From: Exiguobacterium acetylicum DSM 20416
GTDB lineage: Bacteria > Bacillota > Bacilli > Exiguobacteriales > Exiguobacteriaceae
Assembly: GCF_000702605.1 (NCBI RefSeq)
Contig: NZ_JNIR01000001.1
Location: 858,501 to 922,500, forward strand
Direction of reading: 5' to 3'
DNA length: 64,000 nucleotides
Made by a program: the position numbers and the translations under genes. Of the stretch, positions 8,603-17,003 are shown piece by piece. The notes beneath the pieces were generated by a model. That model saw nothing but the letters and a program-made list of their open reading frames with translations, was not told the origin of the DNA and did not search any database. Position 1 is the stretch's first letter, and the number at the start of each line of letters is the position of its first letter.

Positions 8603-8619
8603 GTGACAAGCTGTCACAG
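8603..8619. promoter_or_regulatory. Palindrome TGTGACA-N3-TGTCACA between divergent genes
   Basis: A perfect 7-3-7 inverted repeat lies between the TPR gene and the metallopeptidase gene, close to CTATAGG, a possible -10 of the latter. TGTGA...TCACA half-sites are typical of Crp/Fnr-family dimers, though the spacing here is 7 rather than 6. A regulator is inferred, none is encoded next to it. Confidence 0.4.
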
Positions 8620-8666
8620 CGGTGTTGCTACTCTATAGGTATCAACATTAAAGGAGTCGATGTGAG

Positions 8667-9995
8667 ATGAAAAACGAAACCAAATGGATCCGATATGGCA
8701 TTTTAAGTGGGGAAGTCATCAAAGAACCAACATGGTCAGCTTGTGTACAAGATGTCGTGCAACGAGCGGGTCAACAAGAAGCGACAGATGAAGAGATTCT
8801 CGATTGGATCGAAGAAGCAAAACATCGCTATGCACCACTTGACGATCATGGGATGGAAGCATTGTTTGATCCAAGAAGACAGGCGTTACCCTATCATCTG
8901 TTTGACGGGTATGTCCGAGGCATCGTTCGTATGATGAACGAACTTGGGATTTTGACAAGTTCCTGTTGTGACGGTCACGGTAAACGAGCTGCTCGGGTTT
9001 ATACGCAGGATCTGCTGACGAACCAGCAACGATATCTGCTTCGTTTAGCGGCAGATACGGTTCCAGGGTTGACTGTGTCCTTACAGAGTCGGTGGATTCA
9101 ACTTGAAGTGAGAGACCAACGTTCGCTGTTGCTGGATTTAGCGGAAGTCTTATACCGCATCAAACAAGACGCGTCGATGATACAAGAGCTGGAGTTGCAA
9201 CGCTTCAGAAAGCGTCTGCTAAAATGGCTCGCTATTCCTGGACAAAGCAGAAGGGAGCAGATGATTCGCAGTCGCGTACAACAGGCAGTCCGCCGATTTG
9301 CTGACGATTCTGTTATCGATGAAAAAGGGAACCTGCTCGTGACCTACCATCAAGGGGAAGGACCGGTCATTTTATTATCGGCACATCTCGATACCGTCGA
9401 ACGTATCGATTCGTACCGGACGCTGTTTCAGGAAGGAACAATCTTAACGAGTTCAAACGGGATTCTTGGGGCAGATGATCGAGCGGGAATCGCTGCGATT
9501 CTTGAACTCATGGAACGCATCCCAGCGACTGACTTCCGCGGAACGATCAAGCTCGCTTTTTCAGTCGAAGAAGAGATTGGTTGTCGCGGTGCGGAAGCGA
9601 TGGACGCGTCCTTTTTAAAGGACGTTGACGCAGCAATCGTCTTTGATCGCTGCGGTACACGCGACATCGTTACGGGCTGTTATGGCGAGTTTGATTTTTG
9701 TAAGGAGGCTTTTGGCTCATGTTTTGAGCAAGCCGGTCTGTTGAGTGATATGCCAGATTGGCGAACGACACGGTACGGGGGGAGCAGTGATGCGAAACTA
9801 TTCGCGTTACGAGCTATTCCGTCCGTTAACCTATCCGTCGGTTATCTGCATGAGCATACGGATTTTGAACAGGTTGATTTTGCGGCGACGCTCGAAACCG
9901 TACGTTTGGTCGAAACATTACTCCATCATCGATTGCTCGAGCGCTATTTCGCTGAGCGGACAGAAAATCCACCTCCAGGCGGATATACCGATTAA
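8667..9995 (+). CDS. M20/M28-type zinc peptidase with long N-terminal extension
   Basis: 442 aa. Residues 1-190 are an extension of unknown family with SSCCDGHG at 98-105. From about 195 the sequence becomes a di-zinc aminopeptidase or deacylase: SAHLDTV (His240, Asp242), GADDRAG (Asp270/271), SVEEEIGCRG (Glu301/302), an Asp at 327 and a late YLHEHTDFE (His395/His397). All expected metal and acid/base residues are present, so it should be active. AGGAG precedes ATG 8667. It is followed by a small membrane protein gene 46 nt downstream. Substrate unknown; the extension may select it. Confidence 0.75.
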   Translation: MKNETKWIRYGILSGEVIKEPTWSACVQDVVQRAGQQEATDEEILDWIEEAKHRYAPLDDHGMEALFDPRRQALPYHLFDGYVRGIVRMMNELGILTSSCCDGHGKRAARVYTQDLLTNQQRYLLRLAADTVPGLTVSLQSRWIQLEVRDQRSLLLDLAEVLYRIKQDASMIQELELQRFRKRLLKWLAIPGQSRREQMIRSRVQQAVRRFADDSVIDEKGNLLVTYHQGEGPVILLSAHLDTVERIDSYRTLFQEGTILTSSNGILGADDRAGIAAILELMERIPATDFRGTIKLAFSVEEEIGCRGAEAMDASFLKDVDAAIVFDRCGTRDIVTGCYGEFDFCKEAFGSCFEQAGLLSDMPDWRTTRYGGSSDAKLFALRAIPSVNLSVGYLHEHTDFEQVDFAATLETVRLVETLLHHRLLERYFAERTENPPPGGYTD

Positions 9996-10041
9996 TGGAT
10001 TCCAAATATAGTAAAAAGGAGAGGTGAGAGGAGACGATTCG

Positions 10042-10332
10042 ATGTGGATCATACTGGGTTTAATAGCGATTGGTTTTACTGCACTGAATATCATCTTTTA
10101 TTTGATCGGTAAGGAGTATCGTTTTCTGATGGTGCTCGGACTAAGTTTTACGGCACTGACGCTGTGCGCGGAATACCGACTTGTCGCAGAATTCGTGGCG
10201 CGGGAGGACTGGGCAGCGTTACAAGACGTCGTACCGGGCATGGAGCGGGCACTGTGGGTATTGACGTTCATCTCGATCGGATTAAATGTATTGCCGCTAC
10301 TGTTAGACTACCGAAAAAATCGATCGCGTTGA
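10042..10332 (+). CDS. Small membrane protein, 96 aa, about three TM helices
   Basis: Start ATG 10042 is preferred over an upstream GTG at 10024 because AGAGGAG lies about 9 nt before it. Hydrophobic segments at about 2-20, 27-42 and 70-88 with a basic tail DYRKNRSR. No family recognised. It lies 46 nt after the metallopeptidase and 25 nt before the GNAT gene, in the same direction, so probably one transcript. Confidence 0.6.
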   Translation: MWIILGLIAIGFTALNIIFYLIGKEYRFLMVLGLSFTALTLCAEYRLVAEFVAREDWAALQDVVPGMERALWVLTFISIGLNVLPLLLDYRKNRSR

Positions 10333-10357
10333 CGAACCGAAGAGGAGCTGAATCCTG

Positions 10358-10831
10358 ATGAGCTATACATTTTCACCGCTGACGCAACGACAGGCGGAAC
10401 AGATTGCCTACGAGTGGCAATATGACGGGGCGTTTGCATTTTATGATATGCCGAATGACGAAGAAGATTTAGCAGAATTTCTCGATCCAGCAAAGCGGAC
10501 GGAACATTATTTTGCTGTGTTGGATCGGGAAGAATTGATTGGTTATTATGTATTCGAACCAAGCGCAGACGTTGTTGACGTCGGTCTCGGCATGCGACCG
10601 GACTTAACGGGACGAGGAAATGGTACGGCATTTTTAGAAGCCGGTCTTGCGTTCGTTAGGGACCAGTATACACCTAAACACATTGAATTAGCTGTCGCGA
10701 CATTCAACGAGCGGGCGATTCGCTTGTATACGAAAAGTGGCTTCCTTCCAGTCGAACGGTTCCAACAGACGACGAACGGTGGAAGCTATGAATTTTTGAA
10801 AATGCGTTTATCGATAGGAGTGATATCATGA
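10358..10831 (+). CDS. GNAT-family N-acetyltransferase
   Basis: 157 aa acetyl-CoA-dependent transferase. Acetyl-CoA binding loop visible as GLGMRPDLTGRGNGTAFL (R/Q-x-x-G-x-G/A type), followed by ELAVATFNERAIRLYTKSGF, the classic last strand and helix of the fold. Its acceptor cannot be read from the sequence. Stop overlaps the next start by 4 nt (ATGA), implying translational coupling with the deaminase-like gene. Confidence 0.8.
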   Translation: MSYTFSPLTQRQAEQIAYEWQYDGAFAFYDMPNDEEDLAEFLDPAKRTEHYFAVLDREELIGYYVFEPSADVVDVGLGMRPDLTGRGNGTAFLEAGLAFVRDQYTPKHIELAVATFNERAIRLYTKSGFLPVERFQQTTNGGSYEFLKMRLSIGVIS

Positions 10832-11235
10832 CAATCGAACAACGATTATTCGAGGCAGCGACGAATTTGATCAATAGCAGATATCCGAATGGATGGGGTG
10901 GGGCAGCAGCGATGGCGACCGATGACGGTCAAATCTTGACGAGCGTGGCGCCAGAAGTATTGAACGCTTCGACCGAGTTATGCATAGAAACCGGAGCGAT
11001 TCTTGAGGCACACAAACTCAATTGCCGCATCACGCATACGATGTGTGTCGTTCGGGATGACGAACAAGCATCTTTTAAAATTTTGACGCCGTGTGGAGTC
11101 TGTCAGGAACGATTGAATTATTTTGGACCGGACGTCCTAGCGGCAGTGACGAACTCTGAACAAACCATTCTGTTTAAATCACTCCAAGAGCTTCAACCCT
11201 ATCATTGGTCACACGCTTATTCGACTGAAACGTAA
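10828..11235 (+). CDS. Cytidine deaminase-like protein
   Basis: 135 aa protein of the cytidine/blasticidin-S deaminase fold. Zinc site: Cys52 and the catalytic Glu54 (LCIETGA) and PCGVCQER with Cys89 and Cys92. The first motif is CxE rather than HxE, as in tetrameric cytidine deaminases. It differs from housekeeping Cdd in the N-terminus (NGWGGAAAM), and the Trp/Gly-rich region suggests a blasticidin-deaminase-like branch. Hydrolytic deamination of a cytosine-type nucleoside is inferred. Coupled to the GNAT gene by ATGA overlap. Confidence 0.75.
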   Translation: MTIEQRLFEAATNLINSRYPNGWGGAAAMATDDGQILTSVAPEVLNASTELCIETGAILEAHKLNCRITHTMCVVRDDEQASFKILTPCGVCQERLNYFGPDVLAAVTNSEQTILFKSLQELQPYHWSHAYSTET

Positions 11236-11276
11236 ATGATAAGAGGAAACGTATGTAATGAGAAGGAGATGATGTC

Positions 11277-11501
11277 ATGGCACGCTGTACGAATTGTCAG
11301 TATAAGTTCAACACAAAAGAAGTACTCGCTGTCAGTGTTGCGATACATGGGAAAGGCAAGACGTGCCCGAACTGTGGCGTGAAACAATACATGTCCCGAA
11401 AGTCACAATTTTATCTCTCACTCGGGAATATCAGTCTCTTGTTCGTCCTGTTCTTGCCGTTTCTGATCCGGTTGAGCGACCGGGAAGAATCCATGAGGTA
11501 A
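11277..11501 (+). CDS. CXXC-20-CXXC zinc-finger membrane protein (copy 1)
   Basis: 74 aa. CTNCQYKF at the N-terminus and CPNCGVKQY after about 23 residues match the TIGR04104-type putative zinc finger proteins of Firmicutes. A hydrophobic tail (ISLLFVLFLPFLIRL) probably anchors it in the membrane. AGAAGGAGATG precedes the start. About 70 percent identical by eye to the next gene, so a tandem duplication. Role unknown. Confidence 0.75.
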   Translation: MARCTNCQYKFNTKEVLAVSVAIHGKGKTCPNCGVKQYMSRKSQFYLSLGNISLLFVLFLPFLIRLSDREESMR

Positions 11502-11575
11502 GATGTCGTTTACCTTCAATTTCATGAAACTTTTTCCTGATTCCACCAGTAGATAAGGAAGAAGGAGATGATCAG

Positions 11576-11794
11576 ATGGTACGTTGTACGAATTGCCAAT
11601 ACAAGTTCAAAACGAAAGAAGTGCTTGCTGTCGGATTTGCGAAACATGGTAAAGCGTGTCCGAACTGCGGCGTAAAGCAATACATTTCAAAAGACTCGCA
11701 ACATTACTTATCGCTCGGATACGTCAGTCTCTTGTTCGTCTTGATCCTACCGTTCGTCATCAAACTGAGCGACAAAGAAGAGACGATCTGGTAA
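11576..11794 (+). CDS. CXXC-20-CXXC zinc-finger membrane protein (copy 2)
   Basis: 72 aa tandem paralogue of the previous gene, with CTNCQYKF, CPNCGVKQY and the hydrophobic segment VSLLFVLILPFVIKL. Start ATG 11576 after GAAGGAGATGATCAG. The linker is two residues shorter than in copy 1. The intergenic 74 nt contains no clear terminator, so both may be on one transcript. Confidence 0.75.
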   Translation: MVRCTNCQYKFKTKEVLAVGFAKHGKACPNCGVKQYISKDSQHYLSLGYVSLLFVLILPFVIKLSDKEETIW

Positions 11795-11867
11795 AGCATT
11801 ACGCGCATGCCTGAAAACGACAGGGTGCGCGTTTTGTCTTATACTCGGGGCAAAGGAGCTGGGAAAC

Positions 11868-12344
11868 ATGCAAACCGTATACGATGCAACCGTACAAAAC
11901 GCAGCAGGCGAGACTGTTTCATTAGGTGACTATGCGGGGCGTGTCCTCGTGATCGTCAACACGGCAAGCAAATGTGGGCTCGTCAAACAACTTGGCGAAC
12001 TACAGGCATTGTACAATAAATATGACGAGCAAGGAGTCACGGTGCTTGGCTTTCCGTGCGATCAATTCAATCAGCAGGAGTTCGCGAGTCAGGAAGAGAC
12101 GATGCAGTTCTGTCAGCTGAACTATGGCGTGACGTTTCCGATGTTTCAGAAAATCGACGTCAATGGACCAAATGAACATCCGCTTTATACATTCCTAAAA
12201 CGCGAACGCTCCGGTCTGCTGTCGTCAAAGATTAAATGGAACTATACGAAGTTTTTAATCGATCGCCAAGGACGTGTCGTACAGCGGTTCAGTCCGGTCG
12301 ATTCCGTCCAGTTGGTTGAAAAAACCTTATCTTTGTATCTATAA
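11868..12344 (+). CDS. Glutathione peroxidase-family thiol peroxidase
   Basis: 158 aa cytoplasmic peroxidase reducing hydroperoxides, in bacteria usually with thioredoxin. Peroxidatic Cys36 (NTASKCGL), a Cys64/Gln region (GFPCDQFNQQEF), Cys82 as possible resolving residue (FCQLNYGVTF) and the Trp124-Asn125 pair (KIKWNYTKFL) complete the active site. Similar to B. subtilis BsaA. AAAGGAG precedes the start, and a strong terminator follows. Confidence 0.9.
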   Translation: MQTVYDATVQNAAGETVSLGDYAGRVLVIVNTASKCGLVKQLGELQALYNKYDEQGVTVLGFPCDQFNQQEFASQEETMQFCQLNYGVTFPMFQKIDVNGPNEHPLYTFLKRERSGLLSSKIKWNYTKFLIDRQGRVVQRFSPVDSVQLVEKTLSLYL

Positions 12345-12390
12345 TCCAAGTAACCGTCCGGCGCGAGTCGTTGGGCGGGACGAACGAATA

Positions 12391-12420
12391 CCCTACCTTT
12401 GGCGAGGTAGGGCTTTTTTT
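12391..12420 (+). terminator. Intrinsic terminator of the glutathione peroxidase gene
   Basis: CCCTACCT (12391-12398), 6-nt loop, AGGTAGGG (12405-12412), then C and seven T. Confidence 0.9.
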
Positions 12421-12423
12421 ATG

Positions 12424-12885
12424 TCATTCAACGATGAACGAATCAAAGGAATGCTTGACAATCGCATCGCTGCGCTTATGCCCGAGATCGGTCAGAACCG
12501 GTGGACGGGGGGACAAGACATGAAAATCCTGCTCGAACGCCCGAAGCCAGTAATGAACCCAGTCTTTTGTAGGATCGAGATTCATCATTTCACGTGCGAA
12601 CGTCAGCAGCTTTGAATCGGTCAGCGTCAGAAGTGGAATCGGGTTGATCTCGACATCTTCTTTTAGTTCATAGAGGTCCGGTGAACGAAGCAGAATCGCA
12701 TCCGCCTCGAAGGTCAATCGGAAGTAATTACAGCTGTAGTCGCCGACGATGACCATCGTCTCCTCCGTATGCCCGCGAAAATGAAAGATCAATCGGTTAC
12801 CATTTGCGACATCCATCAAGAACTGATCGAGTCCGATATGATAATCTTCGCGAAATTGTAGTTTCTCAAGCGTGATGTCTTGCAT
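12424..12885 (-). CDS. Hypothetical protein, 153 aa
   Basis: Soluble protein with no signal peptide; beta-rich N-terminal half (RLIFHFRGHTEETMVIVGDY) and a helical C-terminus. Start 12885 follows GGAGG. It begins 3 nt after the stop of the upstream transporter gene, so the two form an operon. No family recognised. Confidence 0.65.
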   Translation of the reverse strand: MQDITLEKLQFREDYHIGLDQFLMDVANGNRLIFHFRGHTEETMVIVGDYSCNYFRLTFEADAILLRSPDLYELKEDVEINPIPLLTLTDSKLLTFAREMMNLDPTKDWVHYWLRAFEQDFHVLSPRPPVLTDLGHKRSDAIVKHSFDSFIVE

Positions 12886-12888
12886 GAT

Positions 12889-13800
12889 TTAGCCTCCAGT
12901 CCGAGTTTGTCGTTGTTCTGTCAAAACAGTTTGGCGCGCTGCTAGGCGAGACGAACCGATCAATAAGGCGATTCCGAGTAATAATAACGAGATTCCGAAC
13001 CAAGCCGTACCACTTAATTCTTCACCGAGGACGAACACACCAAGCAAGGCGGCAGTCAGCGGCTCACCGAGCGAGAGCGTGACGGCAGTCGACGATGGTA
13101 CGTTCGATAGTCCTTTCGCGAATAACCAGTAAGCGATTCCGGTCGCAACGACGCCGAGATGGAGGATGATTCCGGCACCACGTGACGTGAACAACCAGGA
13201 GAGATCGAATAAGAAGAGCAGAGGTGACAACAGTAAGGCGCTCGTCGTGAAAATGACGGCAACGACTGACAGCGGTGCGTGTGTCTTGACGAGGTTTCGA
13301 CTGACGAACGTATACCCGGCAAACGATAGTCCGGCACCGAGTGCAAGGACGATTCCGATTGGATCAATCGCAACCGTTCCTTGATTGTTCAATAGCAACA
13401 GACAGCCGGTGATCGATAGTCCGGTCGATGCCCACCATAGCAGCGCTGGACGTTTCTTTAGGAACAGCCACTCGATACACCCGGAAAAGATTGGTGCGCT
13501 ACCGATTGCGACGACGGTACCGACGGCGACACCGGTCATCAATACAGCGGAGAAGAACAGCGGTTGGTAAGCCGCCATGCTGACGGCAGCGAGTAAAATC
13601 GTCCGCAACGGCCAGTCGCGTAACGTGAGTGTTCCTTTGAAGAGAACGAGACAGAGTAAGAATAGTCCGCCGACGGCAAGGCGTACGGCACCAATTGCGA
13701 TCGGATGTGCATCTTCTGGCGCAAAGGCTTGCGAAGTCCCCGTCGTGCCCCAAAAGATTGCAGCAAGTAATATGAGCAACATCGATGATGATTTAGACAT
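12889..13800 (-). CDS. EamA/DMT-superfamily transporter
   Basis: 303 aa integral membrane protein with ten predicted helices arranged as two EamA repeats. The N-terminal helix FWGTTGTSQAF and the loop APEDAHPIAIGAVRLAVGG are typical of the first repeat. The second repeat starts near LALGAGLSFAGYTFVSR and ends with SLGEPLTAALLGVFVLGE. Members export amino acids or other small metabolites; the substrate is not readable. First gene of a two-gene operon. Confidence 0.88.
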   Translation of the reverse strand: MSKSSSMLLILLAAIFWGTTGTSQAFAPEDAHPIAIGAVRLAVGGLFLLCLVLFKGTLTLRDWPLRTILLAAVSMAAYQPLFFSAVLMTGVAVGTVVAIGSAPIFSGCIEWLFLKKRPALLWWASTGLSITGCLLLLNNQGTVAIDPIGIVLALGAGLSFAGYTFVSRNLVKTHAPLSVVAVIFTTSALLLSPLLFLFDLSWLFTSRGAGIILHLGVVATGIAYWLFAKGLSNVPSSTAVTLSLGEPLTAALLGVFVLGEELSGTAWFGISLLLLGIALLIGSSRLAARQTVLTEQRQTRTGG

Positions 13801-13956
13801 GGGTCACCTCTTCGAGTGCAATTTTTTAAAATGATATTAGAACGAGAATACCACAGAACGAGTAGGAAGGAATACACCAAATAATTGAAAAAATGGTATG
13901 GTATATAGGGTGAAGTCGTATCATTCACGAATACGAAAATGATAAGGATGGGACCC

Positions 13957-14910
13957 ATGAAAGAAATGAACCAAATCGAAGCGGTACTTGACGTCTTATC
14001 ACAAAAAAACAATCACGGGTCGACCTTCATTCAGCGGCGATACGATACAGGAGTCGCTCAATTCAATTTAAATGATCCGGTGACGGAACAGGCGATTCAG
14101 TCATTTGAAAAACAGTTCAAACTAACGTTACCAAGTGAATATAAGACATTCCTTCGTTTACATGATGGAGCGGAGTTGTTCATGATTCAAGGTCTCGGTA
14201 TCGAACTCTATCCACTTGATAAAGTCATTGAAATGACAATCCAAGCTAAAGAGGACGACCTGATCCATGAAGACTATGATCACTTCTTGATGATTGGCGA
14301 AATAAACGAAGGATATGTCTTGATTCAGACGGAAGATGCGAAAACAGATGAGACACCGTATATGCACTGGATGTTTCATGAGTTATCGACAGAGGAGACT
14401 GACCCGATTGGACAGAACTTCGGCACGTTCCTCGAGTATGCGATCATTGCGCAAGGGGATATGTTCTGGGAGTTCAAGGACTTCTCGATTGCAACAAATG
14501 ATTATTATGTAGAGAATCACAATTCTGAAGAGGAAGTGAACAAACCACGACCCATTCGCTTCGTCGACTCGGTTCGCGTTGAAATCGAGTATCCGATGGC
14601 GAAGAAAAATGCTTGTTTCTCAGTTAAGATTTTCGAGGGAAAACAAGAACAAGAACGCCTTGGCTCAAGCTACGACTCAGATTCGCGCTTTGAGAAAGTT
14701 GTGCAATCGGTACGGGAATATCTAATGGCAGAGCGATTCCAGTATGCGTCGATCATGGTCTTTCAAACGGAACACCGATTTTGGCAGAATGAGGACGAGA
14801 CGGGTGATCCCTTGATCCGCAACCATAATCCGCAACGTCAAGGACTACGATTCGATGGATATCGTGCCTTTGTCGAGGAGCCGCCACGCCCACTTCCAGG
14901 ATGGGAATGA
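13957..14910 (+). CDS. SMI1/KNR4 family protein, 317 aa
   Basis: Start ATG 13957 (MKEMNQIEAV) has AAGGA 8 nt upstream; the ATG at 13939 has none. The SMI1/KNR4 (SUKH) fold is visible as FEKQFKLTLPSEYKTFLRLHDGAEL, then GIELYPLD and a late FGTFLEYAIIAQGDMFWEF. The C-terminal 120 residues form a second domain of unknown type. SUKH proteins often act as immunity proteins against nuclease toxins, but no toxin gene is adjacent, so the role here is open. Confidence 0.8.
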   Translation: MKEMNQIEAVLDVLSQKNNHGSTFIQRRYDTGVAQFNLNDPVTEQAIQSFEKQFKLTLPSEYKTFLRLHDGAELFMIQGLGIELYPLDKVIEMTIQAKEDDLIHEDYDHFLMIGEINEGYVLIQTEDAKTDETPYMHWMFHELSTEETDPIGQNFGTFLEYAIIAQGDMFWEFKDFSIATNDYYVENHNSEEEVNKPRPIRFVDSVRVEIEYPMAKKNACFSVKIFEGKQEQERLGSSYDSDSRFEKVVQSVREYLMAERFQYASIMVFQTEHRFWQNEDETGDPLIRNHNPQRQGLRFDGYRAFVEEPPRPLPGWE

Positions 14911-14988
14911 TACAATAAGTGTTCGAATTCGATGATCGGTACTGTCGAAACTCGAATTGATTGTATAAACAAATCTTTCAAAAAAGAA

Positions 14989-15018
14989 TTGACAACGAAC
15001 TGGATGAATCTGTATGCT
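14989..15018 (+). promoter_or_regulatory. Sigma-A promoter of the lysK T-box unit
   Basis: TTGACA (14989-14994), 18-nt spacer, TATGCT (15013-15018), about 20 nt before the T-box leader. Confidence 0.65.
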
Positions 15019-15039
15019 AATCAAAATTACATAATCAAG

Positions 15040-15308
15040 GCGATGACGAGAAGAGTAGGAAGAAATTGACGGTGCCAAGCGAGTCCGAGATGGTGAGAGC
15101 GGATGACCGGGTTTCTCTCTGAAAAAAGCCTCCGAGCTTCGTACGGATTCCGATATGGATGATGCTACGATGGGTTCTCCCATTATCGAGAGCATGTATG
15201 ATTGTACATGTGAAGGTTCGTCTGGTGACAGGCGGACGAACAAAGGTGGTACCACGGGAAGCTGATTCTCGTCCTTTAGGCAACTAACGGGCGAAAATCA
15301 GCTTTTTG
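15040..15308 (+). promoter_or_regulatory. T-box leader, lysine-specific
   Basis: Riboswitch that senses uncharged tRNA(Lys) and controls transcription of the downstream synthetase. Stem I begins GATGACGAGAAGAGTAGGA with the AGTA motif. The specifier loop contains GAAAAAAGCC at 15121-15130, giving an AAA (Lys) specifier. The T-box sequence AAAGGTGGTACCACGGGAA (near 15242-15260) pairs with the tRNA end. The terminator arm AAGCTGATTCTCGTCC pairs with GGGCGAAAATCAGCTTTTT, ending near 15307. The antiterminator form uses the T-box bulge instead. Confidence 0.9.
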
Positions 15309-15329
15309 TCTACTACTGGAGGAATCATA

Positions 15330-16883
15330 ATGCATTGGGCAGAACACACTGCAAGAACCATTATCGAACGTCAGCCAGATAAAGAGACATACGTCTGTGC
15401 TGCCGGGATCAGTCCATCGGGTCCCGTTCATATCGGCAATTTTCGGGAAGTCGTCACGACGTACTTCGTCGCGCGTGCACTGCAAGACCTCGGCAAAGAG
15501 GTCCGCTTCCTGTTTTCGTGGGACGATTACGATCGCTTCCGGAAAGTGCCTGCGGATGTCGATCAAGCATTTACTCGATATATCGGGATGCCTTATAGTG
15601 CCGTTCCGGCACCGGATCGATCCGACATGAGTTACGCGACGTACTTTGAACAGCAATTCGAAACCATGCTGGCAGCATTCGAGATCACACCAGGCTACCG
15701 TTATCAACACGAAGCCTATACGTCTGGCATTTATGCTGAACAAATCATCCACGCGTTTCGCCATCGTCACGCGATTTATGACATCTTGATCGACCATAAG
15801 ACAGCGGCAGGATCCGATGCTGAGCGAGCAGCGTTTTACCCGGCGACCGTCTATTGTGCTGCTTGTGGAACCGACGCGACTACCATCGATTCGTTCGATG
15901 AAGCTGAAGCCACGTACCATTACAGCTGTCGATGTGGTCATATGGCAACGGTCGATATGCGGACGGAACACCGGATGAAATTGAATTGGAAAGTCGACTG
16001 GGCGATGCGCTGGGCGCATGAAGGCGTCGATTTCGAGCCGGGTGGAAAAGATCATTCAGCAGCAAACGGAAGTTACACGGTTTCGTCCCGGATTGCGCAA
16101 GAAATTTTCCAACAGCCGACACCGCTCTATCTCCCGTATGAATTCATTCGTCTAAAAGGGGAGTCGAAAAAAATGTCGAGTTCAAGCGGTGGTGTCTTGA
16201 CTCCGCAAGATCTACTCGCCGTCTATCCACCGAGCATTCTTCTGTTCTTATTTGCGAAACATCGTCCGAATCACGCGTTTCATATCGGGCTAGATGAAGA
16301 TGTGTTACGCAATTACAGTGAGTTCGAGCGATTTGTCGCACACTCATCGCGTCAATCCGAAGACATTCAGCAAAGTCTGCGTTGGAGTCATCGTGGAACT
16401 GCTCATCTCGTTTCGTTTACGCAGTTGACGATGATTGGTCCGATGGTTGGTTTTGACACTGATTTGATTGAAAATGTGTTTTGCGCGAGCGTTCCGCCTG
16501 AACAGATTGCACGTGCCCGTACTTTCGTTACGCAGTGGTGTCCGGAACGTGAACTTCAAATCAGTACTGTTCCGAATCGTGAACTACATGCGCAACTGAC
16601 GGAAACGGAACAGGACTGGATCCGACAATTCGTCGCTGCTCTCCGAACGGATGAAGACGTCCTTGCTGCCTTCTACCGTTTGACACGGCAAGCTGAAAAA
16701 AAGGAAACACTTCGCCTGCAGAAACACTATGCGACGCTACTCTATCAACTGACGATCAATCAATCCTACGGACCACGCATCCCGTTACTCGTCGCGACGA
16801 TTGGACGGGAGCGAATGTCTGCGTTACTGGACTTTGTGAATGAGGAAATTACAACAAGCAGGAAATCAAGGGACCAAGCCTGA
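15330..16883 (+). CDS. lysK: Class I lysyl-tRNA synthetase
   Basis: Charges tRNA(Lys) with lysine. 517 aa. Start ATG 15330 has GGAGG 8 nt upstream; the TTG at 15306 lies within the leader. HIGN at 34-37 and KMSSS at 281-285 are the class I signature motifs, in a protein otherwise like archaeal LysRS (SPSGPVHIGNFRE, VDWAMRWAHEGVDFEPGGKDH). Zinc-ligand-like cysteines occur at 176, 179, 200 and 202. Most Bacillales use class II LysS; class I enzymes occur as extra copies, for example in the B. cereus group, where a T-box controls the gene. Whether a LysS exists elsewhere cannot be seen. Confidence 0.93.
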   Translation: MHWAEHTARTIIERQPDKETYVCAAGISPSGPVHIGNFREVVTTYFVARALQDLGKEVRFLFSWDDYDRFRKVPADVDQAFTRYIGMPYSAVPAPDRSDMSYATYFEQQFETMLAAFEITPGYRYQHEAYTSGIYAEQIIHAFRHRHAIYDILIDHKTAAGSDAERAAFYPATVYCAACGTDATTIDSFDEAEATYHYSCRCGHMATVDMRTEHRMKLNWKVDWAMRWAHEGVDFEPGGKDHSAANGSYTVSSRIAQEIFQQPTPLYLPYEFIRLKGESKKMSSSSGGVLTPQDLLAVYPPSILLFLFAKHRPNHAFHIGLDEDVLRNYSEFERFVAHSSRQSEDIQQSLRWSHRGTAHLVSFTQLTMIGPMVGFDTDLIENVFCASVPPEQIARARTFVTQWCPERELQISTVPNRELHAQLTETEQDWIRQFVAALRTDEDVLAAFYRLTRQAEKKETLRLQKHYATLLYQLTINQSYGPRIPLLVATIGRERMSALLDFVNEEITTSRKSRDQA

Positions 16884-16946
16884 AAAAGAAGGACAAAACC
16901 TTATTTTTATATATCGAAATTTTATTTCAAATTTAAATAAATAATA

Positions 16947-16974
16947 TTGAATTAAAATTTCTTAATTGTATAAT
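16947..16974 (+). promoter_or_regulatory. Promoter of the MurNAc salvage genes, with AT-rich palindromes
   Basis: TTGAAT (16947-16952), 16-nt spacer and TATAAT (16969-16974) precede murQ. Just upstream lies GAAATTTTATTTC (about 16916-16928), a 5-3-5 inverted repeat that could bind a regulator; the whole stretch 16900-16975 is unusually AT-rich. Confidence 0.6.
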
Positions 16975-17003
16975 AAAGGGAGGGAAGAGAAAGGGTGAAG
17001 CAG

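Noticed and set aside
14905..15000. GTTCGAATTCGA repeats as an attachment site
   Set aside because: Short AT-rich near-palindromes with no recombinase nearby; more likely part of the lysK promoter region.
15276..16055. 259-residue minus-strand frame antisense to lysK
   Set aside because: Shadow of a clear synthetase gene, no ribosome site.
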